Below, piece by piece: positions 25,150 to 33,365 of a stretch of DNA of 41,419 nt. A model generated the notes under the pieces. It saw only the letters and a list, made by a program, of their open reading frames with translations, did no database searches and was not told where the DNA came from. The stretch comes from a virus. The number at the start of each line of letters is the position of its first letter. Within the stretch, counting starts at the first letter, position 1. The DNA lies in IMG/VR virus record IMGVR_UViG_3300037808_001199, positions 1 through 41,419 of that record; one strand, written 5' to 3'. Position numbers and translations under genes: made by a program.

Positions 25150-26406
25150 ATGAGTAACTATGTAACGCCTATCCCTGGCGCACAGGGCCCAGCTATGTCA
25201 ACCACGTCCCAAGACTTCTTGATAAAGGATTTTCTTGTGCAGTTCTCTGACATAAAATACTTTGTAGATAAGAATTTCCAGAGAAATTTGGTCTGGTCGA
25301 AAACTAAACAATCAAATTACATTCAATCAGTTGCAGACGGCTGCGCCTCAAGTTCAATGATTGTAGCATGCACTAGATCAGCACTCAGTGCATCTAGAGC
25401 CCTGGTAGAATCAGCAGGTATAAAGTTTCTAGAGGGAATTTTATCAGACGGATTTGATTGGCTAAGCTTAGACGGCATGCAACGGCGCGATACTATTTTT
25501 AAGTTTATTAATAGTAAAATATCCTTGAACGTTGTATTGAAAGACTTATCAGGAAAATCACATGATTGCCAGGGAAAGTACTTCAAGGATCTCGATATTG
25601 GCGTTCAGCAGAACTTTTTACACAATAAGGTACATGTTGTTACTCACATGCATACGCCGTACTCTAAGTGCCCTATCGTTTTCCGAGCAATTAACGATGG
25701 AGCAGGTCTAAACAACCAAGAATGGCGCACAGCAATCATTACGCCTGTGGCGCGCCCAATTAGAACCCTAGCCGAAACAACCTATCACGATGTCTGGCCG
25801 CTGATCGAGTCGTTTAAAGAGAGTAACATCAAGAGGATGAAGGACAGCGAAGCACTTCTACATATGTTTATGGAACTCATGCCTGAAATCGAAGAAAAAG
25901 ACTTCATTTCTAAAGATCACTGTGATAATTTTTATTTTCTGGGAGAAAACAAGGATCGCTTGTCTGCCACCCCTCAGTATCGCTCGTTCCGAGCAGCACA
26001 GGACATTATTAATTTGGCTATGGATTGTTTCCGCCAGCAACGCGCCTGTCCGAAAAAGATTCCAAAAAAGACAATGTGGGCTACAATATACACATGCCGA
26101 GAGGTGTTTAACTCTAACTTAGTCGTCACGAATTACGCGTCACTTTTTGAGGAAGCCCGAAAGCATGACAATAGATTGATTAGTGAATCAAAAGCTCAAC
26201 AAGGCCGCGATATTTTAAATACTCAGAGCAAGAAACGCTGCACAGCAGAGGTCGCAGAAGCAAATCACCCAGATGACAACTATTACTGGAGATGGGTAAA
26301 TAGGAACGGAGTAGAAAAATTCAGAAAACTGCGAATCCAAACTCTCATAGAGAGCCTTTCAATCCAATTAAAATCTTTTACAAGCAGCAAGATAAAAGCT
26401 GCATAA
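25150..26406 (+). CDS. Stand-alone DUF262 (GmrS/ParB-like) protein
   Basis: A 418-residue protein with the DUF262 signature: FQRNLVWSKTKQSNYIQSV (residues 43-61), WLSLDGMQRRDTIFKFI (104-120, the DGxQR-x-x-T motif that binds or hydrolyses nucleotide) and VFRAINDGAGLNNQEWRTA (about 176-194). DUF262 is the N-terminal part of GmrSD type IV restriction enzymes and related defence proteins. Here no HNH/DUF1524 nuclease signature follows; the C-terminal half is helical and basic. ATG 25150 with AAAGGAG 5 nt upstream is preferred over TTG 25105. The gene stands alone with 115 nt before and a strong promoter behind. It could be an anti-defence factor, a DNA-modification partner or a superinfection-exclusion factor; this is open. 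Confidence 0.75.
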   Translation: MSNYVTPIPGAQGPAMSTTSQDFLIKDFLVQFSDIKYFVDKNFQRNLVWSKTKQSNYIQSVADGCASSSMIVACTRSALSASRALVESAGIKFLEGILSDGFDWLSLDGMQRRDTIFKFINSKISLNVVLKDLSGKSHDCQGKYFKDLDIGVQQNFLHNKVHVVTHMHTPYSKCPIVFRAINDGAGLNNQEWRTAIITPVARPIRTLAETTYHDVWPLIESFKESNIKRMKDSEALLHMFMELMPEIEEKDFISKDHCDNFYFLGENKDRLSATPQYRSFRAAQDIINLAMDCFRQQRACPKKIPKKTMWATIYTCREVFNSNLVVTNYASLFEEARKHDNRLISESKAQQGRDILNTQSKKRCTAEVAEANHPDDNYYWRWVNRNGVEKFRKLRIQTLIESLSIQLKSFTSSKIKAA

Positions 26407-26411
26407 TCTAC

Positions 26412-26440
26412 TTGACTTAAACATCAAAATATAGTATAGT
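26412..26440 (+). promoter_or_regulatory. Sigma-70 promoter before SSB gene
   Basis: TTGACT (26412-26417), an exact 17-nt spacer and TATAGT (26435-26440) form a near-consensus host-type promoter. Transcription would start near 26447, giving a leader of about 77 nt before the gp32-like gene. It implies early or middle expression by host RNA polymerase. Confidence 0.75.
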
Positions 26441-26450
26441 ATATAGAGTT

Positions 26451-26470
26451 GGTCAGGAAATTCGCTGACC
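26451..26470 (+). promoter_or_regulatory. 5' leader hairpin of SSB gene, possible autoregulatory operator
   Basis: GGTCAG pairs with CTGACC around an 8-nt loop at the very start of the predicted leader. An A-rich unstructured stretch (AAAAAAAATAATATACC) then runs to the GGAGG ribosome site. T4 gene 32 is autoregulated through a 5' pseudoknot plus an AU-rich single-stranded leader, so a similar control is possible here. No T-run follows, so it is not a terminator. Confidence 0.4.
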
Positions 26471-26523
26471 TGCTATAGCCAAACGTGCAAAAAAAATAAT
26501 ATACCAATAGGAGGTAATACAAC

Positions 26524-27276
26524 ATGGCACTTAATTTAGACGCAATGCGTGGAAAATTAGATAAATTAAACGGAAAGGGCGACGGAAGTAAAAATCAATT
26601 CTGGCGACCCGAAGACGGTGAGAACAATGTTCGTATTGTCTCGACACCAGACGGAGACCCCTTCAAGGAGAGGTACTTCCATTATAATGTAGGCACATCA
26701 GGTTTTCTCTGTCCAAAGAGAAACTTTGGCGATGCTTGCCCTGTCTGCGATTTTGCAAACAAACTCTGGAATGAGGGCACAGAGGAGAGTAAGAAGCAAG
26801 CAAAGGATCTCTTTGCAAAGCAACGCTTCTTCTCACCGGTTCTTGTCCGCGGAGAAGAAGATCAAGGTATTCGTGTTTGGGGATACGGTAAGATGGCCTA
26901 TGAGAAGCTCTTGACAATCGTCCTTGATCCAGACTATGGAGACATCACGGACCCAGAGAGTGGTAACGACTTGAAGCTTATGTACGGCAAGCTGCCCGGT
27001 GCTTCTTTCCCTCGAACAGATATTCGTCCACGACCACGGAAGACAATCCTTTGTGATGATGCAGTCGGAGGCGACGAAAGGTGCGCAGAGTTGTTGGAGA
27101 CCATCCCAAGTTTTGACGACCTCTTCGAACGAAAGACGACCGAAGAAGTGAAGTCTATTCTCGATCAGTTCATGGCAACTGATTCTGGCAATTCTGAAGT
27201 TGTGAAATATGGGACACCGACTGGAGGATCTACAAATGCTGTTGAATCAGCTTTTAACGATCTTCTGAATTCTTAA
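26524..27276 (+). CDS. g32: Single-stranded DNA-binding protein, T4 gp32-like
   Basis: A 250-residue protein that coats single-stranded DNA during replication and recombination. It has the gp32 architecture: a short basic N-terminus for cooperative binding, the conserved FWRPEDGENNVRIVSTPDGD strand, and a zinc-binding subdomain H53 ... C63 ... C72-x-x-C75 (HYNVGTSGFLC, ACPVCDF) that mirrors the His-Cys3 site of T4 gp32. An aromatic OB-fold core follows, and an acidic/Ser-rich C-terminal tail (AVESAFNDLLNS) that usually recruits partners. T4 gp32 is 301 residues. AGGAGG lies 8 nt before ATG. UvsX follows after 10 nt, so SSB and recombinase are co-expressed. Confidence 0.88.
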   Translation: MALNLDAMRGKLDKLNGKGDGSKNQFWRPEDGENNVRIVSTPDGDPFKERYFHYNVGTSGFLCPKRNFGDACPVCDFANKLWNEGTEESKKQAKDLFAKQRFFSPVLVRGEEDQGIRVWGYGKMAYEKLLTIVLDPDYGDITDPESGNDLKLMYGKLPGASFPRTDIRPRPRKTILCDDAVGGDERCAELLETIPSFDDLFERKTTEEVKSILDQFMATDSGNSEVVKYGTPTGGSTNAVESAFNDLLNS

Positions 27277-27286
27277 GGAGTCAACA

Positions 27287-28423
27287 GTGGCTAGACCTAA
27301 AGTATCAAAACTAAAGAAGGGTTCGCTGGATATTGCTGCAGTCCGCAATATCATCAACAAAAAAGCAGGTAGAGAAGTCGCACATTCACTTCAGGACAAT
27401 AACCCAACTGAAGTGAGTGAATGGATTTCTACCGGCTCAAGATGGTTAGATTCAATTATCTGCAAGGGAAAACTTGCTGGCATTCCAGTCGGTAAGATTT
27501 CAGAGATTGCAGGCTTGGAAGCAACCGGTAAATCATTCATGGCTGCACAAGTGGCCGGCAATGCTCAAAAGATGGGCATTGACGTGGTTTACTTCGACTC
27601 TGAGTCAGCCCTTGATCCAAGTTTCCTAGAAAGAGCCGGCTGTGACCTTGAACGTCTTATGTATGTTCAAGCAGAATCAGTCGAGTTTGTCCTGGAAACT
27701 ATTGAAGAGCTGTTGGGGACAGGGAACAAGTGGCTGTTCATTTGGGACTCTCTGGCCCTAACTCCTTCTATGTCAGATGTTGAGGGTGATTTTAACCCTC
27801 AATCATCAATGGCTGTGAAGCCAAGGATCTTATCTAAGGGTATGTCAAAACTAACAGTACCAATCGCCAACAGTAAAGCGACATTTTTGGTGCTCAATCA
27901 GCTAAAGACGAATATTACACGTTCACCGTCTGAGGCTATGACAACTCCTTATGTAACCCCCGGCGGTAAAGCGATGCACTATGCTTATTCTTTGCGCATT
28001 TGGCTTACTGGGCGAAAAGCTAAAGCTTCTTTCGTGCAAGATGACAATGGATTCAGAATAGGCTCAGAAGTCAAAGCGAAGCTTGAAAAGTCTCGTTTTG
28101 GTACAGCTGGTCGTCATTGTAACTTTAAGATCCTATGGGGAGACGATAGTATCGGAGTCCAAGATGAGGAAAGTTGGTTTGATGCCATTCAAGTTTCTGA
28201 TAGACTTCTCCAATCAGGAGCTTGGTTTACCTTGGTTCAGAATGATGGCACTGAAGTAAAGTTCCAACGCAAGAACTGGGTGGATAAACTTCAGGATGAA
28301 AAATTCAGAGAAAGTGTCTTGACAATCATGGACGAAGATGTTATTATGAAGTTCAAGAATAGAGAAGGCAAAGCTGACGACTTCTACGATACGGACGATC
28401 CGGTCGCGAAGCCAGACAGCTAA
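27287..28423 (+). CDS. uvsX: UvsX/RecA-type recombinase
   Basis: A 378-residue strand-exchange ATPase. Walker A is GLEATGKS (residues 76-83), the catalytic Glu lies in YFDSESALD (E106), Walker B is LFIWDS (150-155), and LVLNQLKTNIT with TPYVTPGGKAMHYAYSLRIW are the RecA-family DNA-binding/sensor segments. Size matches T4 UvsX (391 residues). It starts with GTG, placed 6 nt after an AAGGAG ribosome site; no ATG competes. It acts with the SSB just upstream in recombination-dependent replication and repair. A strong terminator follows 4 nt after the stop codon. Confidence 0.92.
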   Translation: MARPKVSKLKKGSLDIAAVRNIINKKAGREVAHSLQDNNPTEVSEWISTGSRWLDSIICKGKLAGIPVGKISEIAGLEATGKSFMAAQVAGNAQKMGIDVVYFDSESALDPSFLERAGCDLERLMYVQAESVEFVLETIEELLGTGNKWLFIWDSLALTPSMSDVEGDFNPQSSMAVKPRILSKGMSKLTVPIANSKATFLVLNQLKTNITRSPSEAMTTPYVTPGGKAMHYAYSLRIWLTGRKAKASFVQDDNGFRIGSEVKAKLEKSRFGTAGRHCNFKILWGDDSIGVQDEESWFDAIQVSDRLLQSGAWFTLVQNDGTEVKFQRKNWVDKLQDEKFRESVLTIMDEDVIMKFKNREGKADDFYDTDDPVAKPDS

Positions 28424-28427
28424 ACAC

Positions 28428-28455
28428 AAAGCCCACCTCTTCGGTGGGCTTTTTT
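28428..28455 (+). terminator. Strong rho-independent terminator after uvsX
   Basis: AAAGCCCACC pairs with GGTGGGCTTT around a TCTTC loop and runs into TTTTTTTA. The end of its T-run is 13 nt before the next start codon, so the following gene must depend on read-through or another promoter. Confidence 0.92.
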
Positions 28456-28468
28456 TATGGAGAAACAA

Positions 28469-29428
28469 ATGAAGAGAGTAATGATTGTTGACGCATTCAA
28501 CCAGTTCCTACGGGGATACATCGTCGACCCAAGTAAAAACCCCAATGGAAATCCCATCGGAGGCATGAGAACCTTTATCAACATCATGAACAAGATCACT
28601 AGGGAGATTTCTCCTGACATGATTGTGGTAGTGTGGGATGGCAAAGGAGGTTCGAAGAAACGCCGATCGATGAATAAGAATTACAAAGCAGGAAGAAAAC
28701 CACTCAGAGTTAATTGGAACTCAGATGAGATGACCCCACAGGATACAGACAATAACAAGCTCTGGCAGCAGCTTAGGGTGGTAGAATACCTTAACCAGAC
28801 ACCAATTGTCCAGTTTATGGAACCTGAAGTGGAAGCCGATGACGTTATATCTTATGTCAAGAATACGCCGATGTTTTCAGAGTGGCAAAAGGTAATCGTT
28901 TCTGCAGACAAGGATTTTATACAGCTTTTGGATGAAAAGACTCTACTGTTTAGGCCAATTCAGAAAGAAGTGCTAAACACTAATATGGTTATTGAGAAGT
29001 TTGGTATTCATCCGAAGAATTTTGCACTTGCCCGAGCAATGGCTGGAGACCCCAGCGATAACCTCCCTGGTGTCCCACGTGTAGGTCTTGGAACAGTGGC
29101 AAAGAGGTTCTCATTCCTCAAAGAAGATACCGATTACTTTGTAGCAGATGTTATTCATGAGTGTGAAAAAGAGGAAAACAAGCTTAAACTTTACAACAAC
29201 GTTCTGGAATCAGAAAATCTTATTGAAGACAACTACAATATTATGCAGCTCTCATCGCCTTGCTTATCACCACAGAGTAAGAACCGGATTGATGAAACAT
29301 TCGAAGAGTTTAACCCCCACTACAACCAAACAGAGATGAGAAAACTGATGCTTCAAGACGGTGTCCTAACAGTGAATATGCAGGATTTAGAGCAAAAATT
29401 TAATGATATTATCACTTCCTTTTCATAG
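28469..29428 (+). CDS. 5'-3' exonuclease / flap endonuclease (T4 RNase H-like)
   Basis: A 319-residue PIN/FEN nuclease that would remove RNA primers and flaps on the lagging strand. Metal-binding acidic residues are visible in order: VDAFN near residue 7, VVWDGKGGSKKRR (basic clamp) near 55, VEADDVISYV near 125, SADKDFIQL near 148 and AGDPSDNLPGVPRVG near 195 (the helix-hairpin-helix). T4 RNase H is 305 residues. The ATG at 28469 is chosen because GGAG in ATGGAGAAACAA lies 8 nt upstream; the ATG at 28457 would lie right at the terminator T-run. It pairs functionally with the DnaE and PolA-like polymerases. Identification is sure. Confidence 0.88.
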   Translation: MKRVMIVDAFNQFLRGYIVDPSKNPNGNPIGGMRTFINIMNKITREISPDMIVVVWDGKGGSKKRRSMNKNYKAGRKPLRVNWNSDEMTPQDTDNNKLWQQLRVVEYLNQTPIVQFMEPEVEADDVISYVKNTPMFSEWQKVIVSADKDFIQLLDEKTLLFRPIQKEVLNTNMVIEKFGIHPKNFALARAMAGDPSDNLPGVPRVGLGTVAKRFSFLKEDTDYFVADVIHECEKEENKLKLYNNVLESENLIEDNYNIMQLSSPCLSPQSKNRIDETFEEFNPHYNQTEMRKLMLQDGVLTVNMQDLEQKFNDIITSFS

Positions 29429-29469
29429 GAAAGCCTGCTATACTATCTAAGTAACAAATAAGGAATAAC

Positions 29470-30849
29470 ATGGAACAAGCAGTTAGTTTTTCAAAATTCG
29501 GAAAGTCATTTCAAGAAGACCTTTGTCATCTGGTGTTGAACGACCGCCCATTCGCGGATCAGATGTTTGAGGTACTAGATCTAAACTTTCTAGAGCTTAA
29601 GCATCTGCGAGTTTTTATTGATAAGATAGCAAAATACAGGAAGAAGTATGGAGTCCACCCCACATCTAATATTATGCATTCGATCATACGAACAGGTTTG
29701 GATGCATACCCCGAATCAGTTAAAGTACGAATCCGAGAATACTACGCCAGGGTTTTGGCAAAAGGTGAGATCCCTAATTCTTCGGAATACATCAAAGACA
29801 CAGCACTAGACTTTTGCAAGAAGCAAAAACTCAAAGAAGCATTGATTAAGTCAGTAGACCTCATCAAGAACTCTTCATTTGACGAAGTTTCTAAAGTTAT
29901 CGACGGAGCCCTTAAGCTGGGATCAGATAATTCATTTGGCTACGAGTATCTCGCAGACTTTGAGAAGAGGTTTGAGCTAAAGGCTAGGAACCCCGTATCA
30001 ACCGGTTGGCAGCAGATAGATGATGTTGCGAAGGGTGGCTTAGGTAAAGGCGAGTTAGGAGTAGTAGTGGCCCCTACTGGAGCTGGCAAGTCTATGGTTC
30101 TTGTCCATCTGGGTGCTGCAGCTCTTAAGCAGGGCAAGCATGTGCTGCACTATACACTAGAGCTTGCGGACACGATCGTCGCAAGTCGTTATGATTCCGC
30201 CATAACTGGTGTAGAGCTAAAGAACTTAACAATTTTTAAAGAGAAAATTTACGATGAGATAAAAGATTTAACAGGAAAATTAATTGTAAAAGAGTATCCA
30301 ACGCGATCCGCGTCCATTCAGACAATTAAGAATCATATTGATAAGTTACGAAGAAGAGACTTTGTACCAGATATGATAATCATTGACTATGGGGACCTAA
30401 TAAAGCCAGAATCTTCCGGAAGAGACGAGAAAAGACACCAACTGGAAACTATTTATGAAGAATTGCGAGGCCTAGCGCAGGAGAGTGAGTGTCCAGTTTG
30501 GACAGCATCTCAGACGAATAGGTCAGGTTTAAACGCTGAAGTTATTACTATGGAGTCCATCTCCGAAGCATTCAATAAGTGTTTCGTCGCAGATTTTATC
30601 TTTACAGTCTCAAGAACAGTTGAGGATAAAAACACTAACACAGGTCGCATTTTTTTAGCGAAGAACAGGAATGGCCCAGATGGCCTTATATTCCCTCTGT
30701 TTATGGATACTAGCAATGTAAAAATAAAAGTTTTAAATCAAACAAACGAGTCAATTAGTGATATAATGGAGAAGTCGTCAAAAGTGCGGCTAGATAATCT
30801 AAAGCAAAAGTATGCAAGTTTTAAGAAGGAACAAAAAGGAGTAAGTTAA
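29470..30849 (+). CDS. Replicative DNA helicase, DnaB/T4 gp41-like
   Basis: A 459-residue hexameric helicase that unwinds DNA ahead of the polymerase. The first ~150 residues are the helical N-terminal domain. The RecA-like C-terminal domain has Walker A APTGAGKS (201-208), HYTLELADTIVASRYDSA (H1a region), Walker B MIIIDYGDL (302-310), and TASQTNRSG and AFNKCFVADFIFTVSRT in the arginine-finger region. T4 gp41 is 475 residues. No primase gene is seen in the window. It lies 41 nt after the exonuclease gene, with an AAGGAAT ribosome site, and overlaps nothing. Identification is sure. Confidence 0.92.
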   Translation: MEQAVSFSKFGKSFQEDLCHLVLNDRPFADQMFEVLDLNFLELKHLRVFIDKIAKYRKKYGVHPTSNIMHSIIRTGLDAYPESVKVRIREYYARVLAKGEIPNSSEYIKDTALDFCKKQKLKEALIKSVDLIKNSSFDEVSKVIDGALKLGSDNSFGYEYLADFEKRFELKARNPVSTGWQQIDDVAKGGLGKGELGVVVAPTGAGKSMVLVHLGAAALKQGKHVLHYTLELADTIVASRYDSAITGVELKNLTIFKEKIYDEIKDLTGKLIVKEYPTRSASIQTIKNHIDKLRRRDFVPDMIIIDYGDLIKPESSGRDEKRHQLETIYEELRGLAQESECPVWTASQTNRSGLNAEVITMESISEAFNKCFVADFIFTVSRTVEDKNTNTGRIFLAKNRNGPDGLIFPLFMDTSNVKIKVLNQTNESISDIMEKSSKVRLDNLKQKYASFKKEQKGVS

Positions 30850-30850
30850 T

Positions 30851-32713
30851 ATGGAGCTATCAAATAAGATCTTATCAGAGATTACAGTACACATGAAGTA
30901 TGCCCGCTATTTAGATGATGAGCAAAGAAGAGAGACGTGGGAGGAACTAGTAACGCGAAATATGAACATGCACCTTAAGAGGTCCCCTCAGTTAGAACTT
31001 CAGATAAGAAAAGCTTATAAGATGGTTCGTGATAAGAAGGTGCTCCCCTCGATGCGCTCGATGCAGTTCGGCGGAAAGCCAATTGAAGTTGCACCTAATC
31101 GTATCTTTAATTGTGCCTTTATGCCCATAGACGATTGGCGCTCCTTCGGCGAGGCGATGTTTCTGCTTTTGGGTGGAACTGGCGTTGGCTACAGCGTGCA
31201 GACGCACCACGTCGAGAAACTCCCTGAGATTACCAAACCCAACCCCAAGAGGACACGTCGATTCCTAGTAAATGACTCCATCGAAGGCTGGGCTGATGCT
31301 GTAAAGGCACTCGTCCGAAGTTATTTCAATGGTGGCTCTAAGTTAAGATTCGACTTTTCTGATATTAGGCCAAAAGGCGCCGCGCTTATTACAAGTGGCG
31401 GCAAAGCTCCAGGCCCACAACCTCTTCGTGAGTGCCTTGTTAAACTGGAGGGCATGTTAAGCGAGAAGGATAATGGGGATAAACTGTCCTCTATTGAGGT
31501 TCACGATATGATTTGTTATATCGCTGATGCAGTTCTAGCTGGTGGTATCCGCAGAGCAGCACTGATCTCACTATTCTCAGCTGACGACCAAGAGATGATC
31601 TCCGCCAAGACTGGTGATTGGTGGGAGAAGAACCCACAACGAGGTAGAGCGAACAACTCTGTTGTACTACTCCGCCATAAGATCGACAAGGAATACTTTA
31701 TGGATCTTTGGGATAGGGTAAAGGCGTCTGGAGCAGGTGAACCAGGGTTTTATTTTTCGAACGATAAGGATTGGGGAACAAACCCTTGCTGCGAGATCGG
31801 CCTGAGACCTTATCAGTTCTGCAATCTAACAGAGGTCAACGTATCGAATGTTGAAAGCCAAGAAGATTTAGAGAACCGAGTAAGGGCTGGGGCTTTCATT
31901 GGAACTCTCCAGGCTAGTTATACAGATTTTCACTATCTCCGTGACGTCTGGAGAAGGACAACAGAGAAAGACGCCTTAATCGGTGTGTCGATGACTGGCA
32001 TTGCCTCAAACGCAGTATTACAACTTGACATGAAAGCGGCAGCACGAGCCGTTAAAGAAGAGAATGCAAAAACAGCTGAGATTATCGGTATCAAGCCCGC
32101 AGCACGAACCACTTGCGTGAAGCCGGCCGGCACTACTAGCTTAACCCTAGGGACTAGCTCTGGCATCCACGCTTGGCACAATGATTATTATATCAGAAGA
32201 CTTAGAGTGGGCAAAAATGAGGCAATCTATTCTTACTTGCTAGAGAACCACCCAGAGTTGGTTGAGGACGAGTATTTTAACCCTCACACCACTGCCGTCA
32301 TTTCTATTCCGCAAAAGGCACCCGAAGGTTCAATTATGAGAACTGAATCGGCGCTTCAATTGCTGAAGCGAGTCAAGCTAGTAACTGATGAGTGGGTAAA
32401 ACCTGGATTCCGTAAAGGGCAGAATACGCACAATATATCCGCGACAATTTCAATCAAAGATGCGGAGTGGGTTGATGTAGGGGAATGGATGTGGGAGAAC
32501 AGGACAAGTTACAATGGCTTATCCGTGCTTCCATATGACGGGGGGACGTACACCCAAGCACCCTTTGAAGATTGCTCGAAAGAGACTTATGACGTAATGA
32601 TGGACTCTTTAACCAGTATCGATTTAACTAAAGTTACAGAAGCTGAAGACAACACTGACCTTAAGAGCGAAGCTGCTTGTGCCGGCGGCGCCTGCGAAAT
32701 AAAATTTGTTTAA
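30851..32713 (+). CDS. nrdJ: Adenosylcobalamin-dependent (class II) ribonucleotide reductase
   Basis: A 620-residue monomer-type enzyme that makes deoxynucleotides using vitamin B12. Like the Lactobacillus leichmannii enzyme (739 residues) it has an N-terminal active-site Cys (C88 in NRIFNCAFMP), the NPCCEIGLRPYQFC motif with radical Cys C313 and its partner C324 (same 11-residue spacing as C408/C419), and the C-terminal re-reduction pair C610/C615 in CAGGACEIKFV (same 5-residue spacing). No small subunit is needed. The GGAG ribosome site overlaps the end of the helicase gene, so the two are co-expressed. Activity would depend on host cobalamin and a thioredoxin/glutaredoxin. Identification is sure. 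Confidence 0.93.
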   Translation: MELSNKILSEITVHMKYARYLDDEQRRETWEELVTRNMNMHLKRSPQLELQIRKAYKMVRDKKVLPSMRSMQFGGKPIEVAPNRIFNCAFMPIDDWRSFGEAMFLLLGGTGVGYSVQTHHVEKLPEITKPNPKRTRRFLVNDSIEGWADAVKALVRSYFNGGSKLRFDFSDIRPKGAALITSGGKAPGPQPLRECLVKLEGMLSEKDNGDKLSSIEVHDMICYIADAVLAGGIRRAALISLFSADDQEMISAKTGDWWEKNPQRGRANNSVVLLRHKIDKEYFMDLWDRVKASGAGEPGFYFSNDKDWGTNPCCEIGLRPYQFCNLTEVNVSNVESQEDLENRVRAGAFIGTLQASYTDFHYLRDVWRRTTEKDALIGVSMTGIASNAVLQLDMKAAARAVKEENAKTAEIIGIKPAARTTCVKPAGTTSLTLGTSSGIHAWHNDYYIRRLRVGKNEAIYSYLLENHPELVEDEYFNPHTTAVISIPQKAPEGSIMRTESALQLLKRVKLVTDEWVKPGFRKGQNTHNISATISIKDAEWVDVGEWMWENRTSYNGLSVLPYDGGTYTQAPFEDCSKETYDVMMDSLTSIDLTKVTEAEDNTDLKSEAACAGGACEIKFV

Positions 32714-32718
32714 AACGC

Positions 32719-32747
32719 TTGACAAATTTGATAAAATATAATATTAT
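32719..32747 (+). promoter_or_regulatory. Sigma-70 promoter before gene at 32780
   Basis: A perfect -35 TTGACA (32719-32724), a 17-nt AT-rich spacer and TATTAT (32742-32747) form a strong host-type promoter just after the reductase stop. A TATAAT also occurs at 32748-32753 with a less suitable spacing. It drives the GroES-like, ThyX and lipoprotein operon. Confidence 0.75.
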
Positions 32748-32779
32748 TATAATACAACTCAACAAAAAAGGAAAAAACA

Positions 32780-33052
32780 ATGAGTTTCAATCAAGACGAC
32801 AAACTTTTAACAACTGAAGAGCATATTTCTAACTATGTTAGGGAATTCGCTGCCATCGAGGACGCCATGGAGCCATTTAAGGAACAGCGCAGAGATCTGA
32901 GAGAATCATATGATGATAATGGCTGGCTCTCTAAAGAAGAAATGAGACTAGCAGTGAAGGCTTACAGACTGGTAAAGTCAGATACAGACATGGAACAACT
33001 AACAGAGTACTTCAACAAACTTAAGAGAACAGTGAGGAGCATCAATGTCTAG
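32780..33052 (+). CDS. Small charged helical protein
   Basis: A 90-residue protein, about half charged residues, predicted entirely helical: FAAIEDAMEPFKEQRRDLRE, then SYDDNGWLSKEEMRLAVKAY. This helix-turn (K/R-x-x-L-x-E-x-Y-x-x-x-G-W-L-S-K-x-E) recalls GapR/DUF2312-type nucleoid proteins, which are also small charged helical dimers, but the match is loose. It is the first gene after a strong promoter and has AAAAGGAAAAA upstream. It overlaps the GroES-like gene by 8 nt. The function is unknown. Confidence 0.75.
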   Translation: MSFNQDDKLLTTEEHISNYVREFAAIEDAMEPFKEQRRDLRESYDDNGWLSKEEMRLAVKAYRLVKSDTDMEQLTEYFNKLKRTVRSINV

Positions 33053-33365
33053 AATTCCCCCAATCCTAAAACCAGTAAATCGCCATTTAACGATCATACC
33101 TCACGTTAAAAAAAATGAAACCAACACTGGTGTATTAGTGCCAGACGATTTTGAAATGGAGGAAGACAGATACATTCCAGCTACAGTTCTTGACATCGCA
33201 AAAGATTGCTCACCTGAGATACAGATGCTCAGAGCCTCTGACTCACCTAGGCAGGTCATCGTCCAGCGCGCCATGGTCGAGGAAGTCTCTGTAGGCGATA
33301 AATCATATTATGTAATATTAGAAAATTACGTTATAGGCTTTCTGCGAGGGCCGAATGAAGCTTGA
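33045..33365 (+). CDS. GroES-like co-chaperonin
   Basis: A 106-residue protein with the GroES beta-barrel plan: ILKPVNRHLTIIPHVKK (GroES IRPLxDRVhVK), a mobile-loop-like NETNTGVLVPDD, PATVLDIAKDC (GroES GxVhAVG) and VGDKSYYVILENYVIGFL (VGDxVLF ... Y). Phages such as T4 (gp31) encode their own co-chaperonin so that host GroEL can fold the capsid protein; the same role is likely for the gp23-like protein here. It lies in an operon with overlaps on both sides (8 nt before, 11 nt after) and a GAGGAG ribosome site. The sequence is divergent, so the fold is likely but not certain. Confidence 0.6.
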   Translation: MSRIPPILKPVNRHLTIIPHVKKNETNTGVLVPDDFEMEEDRYIPATVLDIAKDCSPEIQMLRASDSPRQVIVQRAMVEEVSVGDKSYYVILENYVIGFLRGPNEA

